DNA from: Candidatus Gastranaerophilales bacterium
GTDB taxonomy: Bacteria > Cyanobacteriota > Vampirovibrionia > Gastranaerophilales > Gastranaerophilaceae
NCBI GenBank assembly: GCA_021205645.1
Contig: JAJPXE010000225.1
Coordinates: 1-9,376, forward strand
Reading direction: 5' to 3'
DNA: 9,376 nt
Shown here: positions 1 to 6,146 of the stretch, piece by piece
How the letters are laid out: the number at the start of each line of letters is the position of its first letter
Numbering within the stretch: position 1 is the first letter of the stretch
Notes under the pieces: generated by a model
What the model saw: only the letters and a program-made list of their open reading frames with translations
The model's database searches: none
What the model was told of the DNA's origin: nothing
Program-made: the position numbers and the translations under genes

Positions 1-140
1 CCTCACCCGAAAATCTGGTTCTCGTTCCTCGAACCGATTTTCTGCCCTCTCCGGCGGAAATGAGCGTCGAGCGAAGCTCAACGCTCCTGCTCCGCATGTC
101 CGGAGAGGGCAGAAAAGAACCCGTCGGCAGGGATGAGAGG
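1..140. repeat. GC-rich intergenic palindromic repeat unit
   Basis: This block is far more GC-rich than the AT-rich DNA next to it and holds two stem-loops. The larger has perfect 17-bp outer arms at 38-54 and 100-116 (TTTTCTGCCCTCTCCGG and its complement). Inside these are 54-58/91-95 (GCGGA/TCCGC), 62-67/81-86 (GAGCGT/ACGCTC) and 69-72/76-79 (GAGC/GCTC with a GAA loop). The smaller pairs AAAATCTGGTTC (10-21) with GAACCGATTTT (31-41), with one bulged T. Bases 1-17 recur as an exact reverse complement at 9219-9235, and the GCCCTCTC/GAGAGGGC core recurs at 9251-9272. This marks it as a dispersed repeat family, possibly REP- or MITE-like. I see no ORF. The unit may extend left of the window. 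Confidence 0.8.
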
Positions 141-161
141 GTTGAAATACGTCTTGTTTTA

Positions 162-400
162 AAAATTGTAACAATTTTCTGAAAATTGAAAAACTTATGT
201 ATAGTTTTGTAACAATTTTAACATCCTGTATCTTTAAAAAAGCTAAAAAACAACAAAATTCAAACAGTATAAAAGATATAACTTTTAGAAAAAAATAACA
301 ATTGTTAAAGTTTATTAAGCAATTTTTTGTTAAGATTTGTAAAAAATATCAAAAAAATCCCAAACAAAGCAGGATAAAATTGTAAATTTTTGTAACAAAA
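162..400. promoter_or_regulatory. Array of TTGTAACAA dyads, operator-like
   Basis: The 9-mer TTGTAACAA occurs at 166-174, 207-215 and 390-398. It is a dyad (TTGT-W-ACAA). The first copy sits in a perfect 8+1+8 palindrome (162-178, AAAATTGT-A-ACAATTTT). The third sits in a 6+1+6 palindrome (388-400, TTTTGT-A-ACAAAA). A related 12-bp perfect palindrome, TAACAATTGTTA, lies at 296-307. Repeated dyads of one sequence in a non-coding region are what a dimeric transcription factor site looks like, but AT-rich DNA also makes such words by chance. I cannot name the regulator or the target gene. Confidence 0.4.
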
Positions 401-450
401 TGGCCATTAATATCAACGTTTTATTAAAGATTTTAACCAATAATGCCGTT

Positions 451-482
451 GAATGTAACACAATACTAATTGTGTTACATTC
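451..482. terminator. Perfect 14-bp hairpin 3' of ffh; terminator-like or operator
   Basis: GAATGTAACACAAT (451-464) and its exact reverse complement (469-482) flank a 4-nt loop, ACTA. An outer GCCG/CGGC pair (445-448/488-491) could extend the stem across a small internal loop. It lies about 50 nt past the ffh stop codon, which fits an operon end. However, no U-tract follows on either strand (leftward transcript continues AACGGCATTATTGG), so it is not a classical intrinsic terminator. Both arms contain TGTWACA, the word found in the dyad array nearby, so a protein-binding site is an alternative. Confidence 0.45.
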
Positions 483-532
483 GGATGCGGCAAATCAACA
501 CAATATAAAGGCTTTTTATTTTTTAATGCAGC

Positions 533-1924
533 TTACTTAAATCTCCGCATGTTTTGCAACATTTGTTTCATACCGAGTTTACCACCCAAATTACCGCCCA
601 TCTTAGCAAATTTAGAAAGATTTTTCTTCATTCCGCTCATACCTTTCATCATCTCACGCATCTGTTCAAACTGTTTGACAAATATATTTATATCATGAAT
701 ACTTATCCCGGAACCTGCTGAAATCCTGCGCTTACGACTCGAATTTAACAACTCCGGATTGTTCCGCTCATCTTCTGTCATACTCTGAATGAAAACCTCT
801 ATACGCTTGAATTGTTTTTCTCCCTCGTGAGAAATTAACTCTTTCTGATCTTTTGCAAGATTTAACCCCGGTATCATTCCCATAATCTGATCAATTGAGC
901 CAAACATACTCATCTGTTTTTTCATCTTTAAGAAATCATTAAACGAAAACTCTGCACGCTCCATTTTCTTTTCAAGCTCGCGTGCTTCTTTTTCATCAAT
1001 AACTTCTTTTGCCCGCTCTACAAAACTGACTATATCTCCCATACCGAGAATTCTTGCCGCAATCCTTTCCGGATAAAATGTCTCCAGCGCATTTAATTTC
1101 TCGCCGGTACCGGTAAGCTTTATGGGCTTGCCGGTACAATAAGATACACTCAGTGCAGCACCACCTCTGGCATCACCGTCAAGCTTTGTCAGCACTATAC
1201 CGGTCAAACCTAACTGCTCATCAAAATTTTCTGCAACATTAACAGCCTCTTGACCAACCATTGAATCTATTACAAGCAGCTTCTCTTCCGGATTAAACAT
1301 CCTGTCTATCAACAACAGCTCTGCCATCATATCTGTATCTATCTGTAATCTGCCTGCCGTATCAAGAATTACAACATTATAATCATTTTCCCGAGCGTAA
1401 TCCTTTGCCTGTCTGACTATATCCGGCACATCTTTTGAACCGTCTACCGTGAAACACTCCACCCCAATTTGCTCTGACAGAGTCTTTAACTGATTAATAG
1501 CAGCGGGACGATATACATCGCACGCCGTAAGCAAAGGGTTCTTACCCTCAGTTTTTAACTTTACTGCCAATTTTGCTGATGATGTCGTTTTACCCGAGCC
1601 CTGAAGCCCTAACATCATTATTAATGCAGGTTTACTATCCAAATTTAATGGCGATGCATCTTTTCCCAGAATATTTACAAGCTCATCATTAACTATCTTT
1701 ACAAGCTGCTGAGCAGGATTAACCCCTCTTATAATGCCCTCTCCTTCAGCTTTATCTTTTATATTTGAGATAAACGACTTTACCACACGCAAATTTACAT
1801 CAGCCTCAAGCAAAGCACGGCGTATCTCTCTGAGTGCATCTTTCATGTTATCCTGCGTCAATTCTTTGATGCGAGTCGTATCCTGTATTATATTTCGAAG
1901 CCTGTCGGCTAATGTTTCAAACAT
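533..1924 (-). CDS. ffh: Signal recognition particle GTPase Ffh (SRP54)
   Basis: Ffh binds the SRP RNA and hydrophobic signal sequences emerging from the ribosome. With FtsY it delivers nascent membrane proteins to SecYEG. The 463 residues show the full N-G-M layout. The helical N domain (about 1-90) carries ALREIRRALLEADVN. The G domain has GLQGSGKTT (106-114), DVYRPAA (136-142), DTAGR (188-192), TKLDGDARGG (246-255) and TGTGEK (271-276). The M domain (about 325-463) has the SRP-RNA-binding segment ending RRISAGSG (399-406) and a Met/Gly-rich tail. Length is normal for the family. The ATG has a good GGAGA site 6 nt upstream. It starts 14 nt after the ftsQ stop codon, so it is probably the last gene of the murC operon. 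The N domain looks cyanobacterial-like from memory. The assignment is secure. Confidence 0.98.
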   Translation of the reverse strand: MFETLADRLRNIIQDTTRIKELTQDNMKDALREIRRALLEADVNLRVVKSFISNIKDKAEGEGIIRGVNPAQQLVKIVNDELVNILGKDASPLNLDSKPALIMMLGLQGSGKTTSSAKLAVKLKTEGKNPLLTACDVYRPAAINQLKTLSEQIGVECFTVDGSKDVPDIVRQAKDYARENDYNVVILDTAGRLQIDTDMMAELLLIDRMFNPEEKLLVIDSMVGQEAVNVAENFDEQLGLTGIVLTKLDGDARGGAALSVSYCTGKPIKLTGTGEKLNALETFYPERIAARILGMGDIVSFVERAKEVIDEKEARELEKKMERAEFSFNDFLKMKKQMSMFGSIDQIMGMIPGLNLAKDQKELISHEGEKQFKRIEVFIQSMTEDERNNPELLNSSRKRRISAGSGISIHDINIFVKQFEQMREMMKGMSGMKKNLSKFAKMGGNLGGKLGMKQMLQNMRRFK

Positions 1925-1938
1925 ATTATTCTCCGTTA

Positions 1939-2856
1939 TTATTCAGCCAGTTTTATATAATATAAATTATTCTGCCAGCGTAAGTCAATATATTTAACCT
2001 TTTTATTTAATATTTTAACCTTTGGGAGTATAGAAGGCAGATCATTTATTTTTTTGAGCGTATCAGGATATGTCGATGCAGATATCGAACCGAGTTTTAT
2101 TTTGACAGACGGTATCTGTACATATACATCTTCGGGATTTCTTAAATCTATATACTGTACCGGCTCTTTTGATGCCTGTTCTATATCTCTTGCTATAGTC
2201 GATAAAAACTTGATTTTTTCTTCATCAAATTTCATTGAGCTGCTGTATGAACCATAAGTCAAAATTTTAACAGTCTTAAACATAGGATTAAGCGGCATAT
2301 ATGCCCGTCCTATCAGTTTACCGTCTTTTGTATAAAATGCAATAGGCGGAACATTCTCATTCGGGGCTATTGTCAGAGCAGGCTCACGTTCCTGAACAAG
2401 AACCTCTATACGTGCAGGAAGCCAGAACCTTTTTATATAAACATCCCGTATCGGAGATATCTCCATTATCGATTTCTTTATCTCCTCAGTATTCATCAAA
2501 AAAATCGGACAATCAGGAACTTTATTCTCCCTAACAGCTCTTAATATCCGCTCAGATGGCACTATATAATTATTCTCAATCCTTATTGATGTATTCCCTA
2601 AACTGTCAAATGCACGGGGGGACAAATGCCAGTATTTTAGTCTGACTATGAAATATATCAACATAACCAGAAATATAATCAGGGACAGTCTACATAAAAA
2701 TAACAAAACCTTGATATGCTGTTTCGTTTTTTTTATCTGCCGTCTTAATTGAGCCTGCTTTTTACGTCTTGCAACCTGATATCGGCTGACCTTTTGCGAA
2801 TAGTCTGCATTTGCTGAATTATAACTCTCATTATTGATATTGTAATCTTCCGGCAT
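1939..2856 (-). CDS. ftsQ: Cell division protein FtsQ/DivIB
   Basis: FtsQ is a bitopic membrane protein linking early divisome proteins to the septal wall synthase through FtsB and FtsL. The 305 residues show a basic cytoplasmic tail (1-48, many K/R), one membrane helix (about 49-72) and a POTRA domain (about 88-157). The POTRA contains VPSERILRAV, an SPIRDVYIKRFWLPARIEV strand-turn-strand and the typical VQEREPAL ending. The C-terminal beta domain ends in VKYIDLRWQNNLYYIKL, a family hallmark. The ATG shares one base with the ddl stop codon (TAATG). The Shine-Dalgarno is weak (AGGT about 11 nt upstream), so coupling to ddl is likely. FtsQ sequences diverge fast, so the call rests on architecture, the C-terminal motif and position after ddl. 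No ftsA or ftsZ follows; ffh does. Confidence 0.93.
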   Translation of the reverse strand: MPEDYNINNESYNSANADYSQKVSRYQVARRKKQAQLRRQIKKTKQHIKVLLFLCRLSLIIFLVMLIYFIVRLKYWHLSPRAFDSLGNTSIRIENNYIVPSERILRAVRENKVPDCPIFLMNTEEIKKSIMEISPIRDVYIKRFWLPARIEVLVQEREPALTIAPNENVPPIAFYTKDGKLIGRAYMPLNPMFKTVKILTYGSYSSSMKFDEEKIKFLSTIARDIEQASKEPVQYIDLRNPEDVYVQIPSVKIKLGSISASTYPDTLKKINDLPSILPKVKILNKKVKYIDLRWQNNLYYIKLAE

Positions 2857-3797
2857 TATTTATTAAGACCTGCACTTTCAAGTATTAATTTCACCAGTTC
2901 ATCATAAGAAATTCCGATTGCCTGAGCCTGTGCCGGTAAATCACTGGTATCCGTCATTCCGGGGCTTGTATTTATCTCCAGAAAATAAGGTCTGTCATCT
3001 CTTATCATAAAATCAACTCTTGAAACGCCGGAGCATCCCGCAAGAATATGCGATTTTACTGCCAGTCTTTTGGTCAGTCCTGTTGTTTCTGATGATAAGC
3101 CCGTTGCGGGAACGATAAATTCCGATAACCCCTTTGTATATTTTGCATCAAAATCATACCATTCGGTTTTGGTTCTTATCTCAAGAATTTCTGTAGCAAA
3201 TGTTTTGCCGTTACGCTCAAGTACGCCGACTGTTACAAAAAAACCGTCAATAAATTCTTCTATTAATACATCATTGTTATATTTAACAGCCTCCTCATAA
3301 GCCTTAAGCAGCTCATCAGGTTTGTTCACCTTTGTCATACCAAAGCTCGAGCCTTCGCTTACAGGCTTTGTTATCAAAGGATATTGCAGACCTTTTACGG
3401 CACTGACAACATCTTCGCCTTTTTTTACATAAACAGATTTTATAAGCGGAATTTCTTTATCAGTCGATAAAACCTTTTTTGTATATTCTTTATTCATACA
3501 AATTGCACTCGACATAACACCGCAGCCCGTGTACGGAATTTTAAGGATCTCAAGCAGCCCCTGAATACAGCCGTCCTCACCGTATCTGCCGTGCAGTGCA
3601 TTATATGCAATATCAAAATCTTTAAGCTCATTGGCGATATTTTGTTTAACATCAACGAGTTTTGCCCTCTTATAACCCAATCTCAACAGCGCCGCATGAC
3701 AATTCTTCCCCGAACGAAGGGAAACTTCACGCTCTGATGACATACCGCCGCATAATACCGCTATTTTAACATCTTTATTCCGTAAAGCTGTTTGCAT
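2856..3797 (-). CDS. ddl: D-alanine--D-alanine ligase
   Basis: Ddl is a cytoplasmic ATP-grasp ligase joining two D-Ala for addition to UDP-MurNAc-tripeptide. Visible motifs are CGGMSSEREVSLRSG (16-30, with the substrate-contacting E22), ALHGRYGEDG (67-76), TKPVSEGSSFGM (143-154), DFDAKYTKG (215-223), RVDFM (260-264 region) and LEINTSPGMT (273-282, metal-binding E274/N276). The K219-Y220 pair in the omega loop is as in D-Ala-D-Ala enzymes and argues against D-lactate ligase activity. Length (313) is normal. Residues 144-187 align without gaps to E. coli DdlB numbering as I recall it, and F187 replaces the ribose-contacting Glu187. The ATG has GAGGAAG just upstream and lies 37 nt inside murB. 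No initiation codon lies closer to the conserved KIAVL start, so I keep this one. Confidence 0.97.
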   Translation of the reverse strand: MQTALRNKDVKIAVLCGGMSSEREVSLRSGKNCHAALLRLGYKRAKLVDVKQNIANELKDFDIAYNALHGRYGEDGCIQGLLEILKIPYTGCGVMSSAICMNKEYTKKVLSTDKEIPLIKSVYVKKGEDVVSAVKGLQYPLITKPVSEGSSFGMTKVNKPDELLKAYEEAVKYNNDVLIEEFIDGFFVTVGVLERNGKTFATEILEIRTKTEWYDFDAKYTKGLSEFIVPATGLSSETTGLTKRLAVKSHILAGCSGVSRVDFMIRDDRPYFLEINTSPGMTDTSDLPAQAQAIGISYDELVKLILESAGLNK

Positions 3798-4678
3798 AAT
3801 TCTTCCTCACGCTTGTTTTTCTTTCCGATAAAACATATTTCAGGCTCAAGCTCTATTGTATAAGTTTCTTTCACCTGTTTATACATTCTATATATTAACT
3901 CCAGAACATCTTCAGAAGTTCCGTCAGCAGTGTTAACAATAAAGTTTGCGTGTTTTTCCCAAACTTTAACTCCGTTAACATCAAATGTTTTAACGCCTGC
4001 TTTATCAAGCAGCCTGCCTGCCGAATCGTTTTCGGGGTTTTTGAACACGCTGCCTGCATTCGGTGTCGTTAATGACGGCTGAATTGTACGTCTGAACTCT
4101 AAATTCCTGTCCATTAACTCTTTTATCGGCTCTTTTGTACTCTTTTTCAAATCAAATTCCGCCCCGATAAGGATATAACGTCCGTCCTGAAGTAAAGAAT
4201 GTCTGTAGCCGAATTCCATATCCTGTTTGTTCTTATAGACTATCTCTTTTGTTTTTGTATCAAAAAGACAAGCTCCAACAAAGGTATCGGATATATTTTG
4301 CCCGTGAGCTCCCGCATTCATATAAACATTTCCGCCGATTGTACCCGGGAAACCTATCATAAACTCAAACCCGCTTAATCCTGACTCATAAGCCGTTTGA
4401 GAGGCAAACGGACCTTTTATACCGCATTCGGCAAGGATTTTTGTTCCCCTGACAGATATTTGACACATTTTTATTGTCGATATGACAACTCCGTCATAAC
4501 CTGAAGATGAAAACAACACATTTGAACAACCGCCGAGAACAACAGGATTTTTTATATTTTTAAGCAAATAAACAAATTCCTGCTGATTAGCGGGAAAATA
4601 AATCTGTTTGACAGGTCCGCCGACCTTGAATGTTGTCATATTTTTTATATCATAATTTTCTTTTAATTCTATTTCCAC
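3761..4678 (-). CDS. murB: UDP-N-acetylenolpyruvoylglucosamine reductase MurB
   Basis: MurB is a cytoplasmic FAD enzyme that uses NADPH to reduce UDP-GlcNAc-enolpyruvate to UDP-MurNAc, the second committed step of peptidoglycan synthesis. The FAD-binding domain carries NMTTFKVGG (13-21), LGGCSNVLF (48-56) and GFPGTIGGNVYMNAGAHG (109-126). The substrate domain has GYRHS (157-161, catalytic-site R159), NAGSVFKNP (207-215, proton-donor S210) and LEPEICFIG (277-285, E278). At 305 residues and without an obvious Tyr-loop insertion it fits the shorter, type II form. C51 replaces the usual second Gly of the GxGSN FAD loop. The start is GTG with AGAGGA 6 nt upstream, giving a 10-nt overlap with murC, so translation is probably coupled. 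The 3' end overlaps ddl by 37 nt. Confidence 0.98.
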   Translation of the reverse strand: MEIELKENYDIKNMTTFKVGGPVKQIYFPANQQEFVYLLKNIKNPVVLGGCSNVLFSSSGYDGVVISTIKMCQISVRGTKILAECGIKGPFASQTAYESGLSGFEFMIGFPGTIGGNVYMNAGAHGQNISDTFVGACLFDTKTKEIVYKNKQDMEFGYRHSLLQDGRYILIGAEFDLKKSTKEPIKELMDRNLEFRRTIQPSLTTPNAGSVFKNPENDSAGRLLDKAGVKTFDVNGVKVWEKHANFIVNTADGTSEDVLELIYRMYKQVKETYTIELEPEICFIGKKNKREEELCKQLYGIKMLK

Positions 4679-6030
4679 AATAAATCCTCTTTAGCTTTTT
4701 CAAGTTCTCTTGCGAGATTGGTAATTGTTCCGGCACCCAGTCCGATAACAACAGACTCTCTATCCAGTGTCGGGAGCAGAGCTTTTGCCACATCTGACAT
4801 TGTACCTGATAAATATTCCGCACGCTGAATTTCTTCTGCGAACCTTGCGGAGTTTATCCCCTCAATTTCATCTTCCGATGCCGCATAAACATCAGTTATA
4901 ACAATTCTGTCGGCAGATACCAGAGCATCTTTAAAATCTTCCCAGAGGCTCTGTAATCTGGTATATCTGTGAGGCTGAAAGACTGCGGTTATTTTTTTAC
5001 CGGTAAACGATTTCATTGCTGATAACGTAGATTTTATCTCGGTCGGATGATGTGCATAATCATCATATATAACAATTCCGTCAATCTCCCCCGCACGCTG
5101 AAAACGTCTGCCCATGCCGGTAAATTCCGAAAAATATCTGACAATATTTTTAATATCAATATTACCCTGATGAAGTGCTGCAACTACACCCAGTGCATTA
5201 TAAACATTATGTTCGCCCGGAAGAATTATTTTTACAGGCGTGAGCAGCTCTTTTTTGTAATAAATATCAAAAGTCGTATATCCATGATTGTAAGAGATAT
5301 TCCCAGCCGTGTAATCACCATCTTTTAATCCGAATGTCAGGTATTTGTCTGCATTTTTTAATTGCATAACACCGGTATTATCATTATTTATAAGAACTTT
5401 TGCATCTTGATTTAATCCTGACAAAAATCGTTCAAAAGTTTCTAAAATCGATTTCATACCGTATTTGTAAAAATCAAGATGATCCGGTTCAAGATTATTT
5501 ATCACAACAATATCGGGTTTGTATTTAACGATTGTTCCGTCGCTTTCATCGAGTTCGGCAACAAAAACGGAACCCTGTGCGGAATATTGAGCATTAGTAT
5601 TGTAATCGGGCAAACTCCCGCCGACAACAAAAGACGGATTTAGACCTGATTTTGATAAAAGATAGGATGCCATACCGCTTGTTGTGGTTTTGCCGTGAGT
5701 GCCGGAAAAACCGATAAAACTCTTTCCTGACTTTGATATTTCTGCAAGTAAATCCGAACGGTGACAGATTTTCAAATTTTTTTCTTTTGCACAAACAAGC
5801 TCGGGATTATCTTCTCTGATAGCAGAACTCACGATAACAACCGCATTATCGGGAACATTTTCCGCACAATGCCCGATATGGATAACAGCTCCCATTTCCC
5901 GCAGCATATGAACATATTTACTGTCATTAACATCAGAGCCGCTGACCTCGCAGCCGTTTTGGATTAAATACTTCGCAAGTCCGCTCATTCCGACTCCGCC
6001 GATTGCTATAAAATGATATCTGTTATTCAC
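4669..6030 (-). CDS. murC: UDP-N-acetylmuramate--L-alanine ligase MurC
   Basis: MurC uses ATP to attach L-Ala to UDP-MurNAc, the first stem-peptide residue. I choose the GTG at 6030 (453 aa). GGAG lies 6 nt upstream, the product begins MNNRYHFIAIGGVGMSG as is usual for MurC, and a TTG at 6081 in the same frame lies upstream of the predicted transcription start. Motifs in this numbering are GGVGMSG near residue 11, the ATP P-loop GTHGKTTT (110-117), AELDESDGT (158-166), NLEPDHLD (179-186), PGEHNVYNALG (271-281), YDDYAHHPTEI (322-332) and FQPHRYTR (351-358). All three Mur-ligase domains are complete. It leads the murC-murB-ddl-ftsQ-ffh unit and overlaps murB by 10 nt. Confidence 0.98.
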   Translation of the reverse strand: MNNRYHFIAIGGVGMSGLAKYLIQNGCEVSGSDVNDSKYVHMLREMGAVIHIGHCAENVPDNAVVIVSSAIREDNPELVCAKEKNLKICHRSDLLAEISKSGKSFIGFSGTHGKTTTSGMASYLLSKSGLNPSFVVGGSLPDYNTNAQYSAQGSVFVAELDESDGTIVKYKPDIVVINNLEPDHLDFYKYGMKSILETFERFLSGLNQDAKVLINNDNTGVMQLKNADKYLTFGLKDGDYTAGNISYNHGYTTFDIYYKKELLTPVKIILPGEHNVYNALGVVAALHQGNIDIKNIVRYFSEFTGMGRRFQRAGEIDGIVIYDDYAHHPTEIKSTLSAMKSFTGKKITAVFQPHRYTRLQSLWEDFKDALVSADRIVITDVYAASEDEIEGINSARFAEEIQRAEYLSGTMSDVAKALLPTLDRESVVIGLGAGTITNLARELEKAKEDLLWK

Positions 6031-6034
6031 GACA

Positions 6035-6040
6035 CTCTCC
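6035..6040 (-). promoter_or_regulatory. Ribosome binding site deciding the murC GTG start
   Basis: The minus strand reads GGAGAG here. The GGAG core (6037-6040) is 6 nt from the GTG at 6030-6028. The competing in-frame TTG at 6081 overlaps the predicted promoter and has no such site, so this RBS fixes the start. Confidence 0.8.
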
Positions 6041-6069
6041 GTTTGCTTGTAACATGCCTGCTTTATAAA

Positions 6070-6097
6070 ATTATAGTACAAAATAATAAACTACCAA
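6070..6097 (-). promoter_or_regulatory. Predicted sigma-70-type promoter of the murC operon
   Basis: On the minus strand a perfect -10 box TATAAT (6070-6075) lies 16 bp from a -35-like TTGGTA (6092-6097, 4 of 6 matches to TTGACA). Transcription would start near 6063, giving a leader of about 33 nt before the murC GTG. It sits in the only sizeable gap (116 nt, 6031-6146) between the transporter gene and murC. Read-through from the transporter gene is possible too, since I see no clear terminator in the gap. Confidence 0.65.
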
Positions 6098-6146
6098 AGT
6101 CATAATTCAAAATTAATAATAAATACACTATAGGAAGCGGAAATGT

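Larger units (their letters stand above)
141..532. other. AT-rich intergenic region downstream of ffh
   Basis: This stretch of nearly 400 bases has no credible gene. It is strongly AT-rich with many A and T runs, and carries repeated TTGTAACAA-type dyads plus a perfect hairpin, listed separately. The ffh transcript enters it from the right. What lies to the left is outside the window, so it could be a 3' region, the upstream control region of a leftward gene, or both. I found no tRNA, SRP RNA core (the GGAAGCAG-type loop) or other recognisable RNA gene in it. Confidence 0.7.

Noticed and set aside
1..140. CRISPR array
   Set aside because: The repeats are palindromic and irregular, with no regular spacing or unique spacers, and no cas genes are present.
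451..482. NtcA-type site (GTA-N8-TAC) in the hairpin
   Set aside because: The GTA and TAC triplets are separated by 6 bases rather than 8, so the palindrome does not match that consensus.
1734..1997. 87-residue plus-strand ORF opposite the start of ffh
   Set aside because: A shadow of the ffh and ftsQ sequence; no family resemblance.
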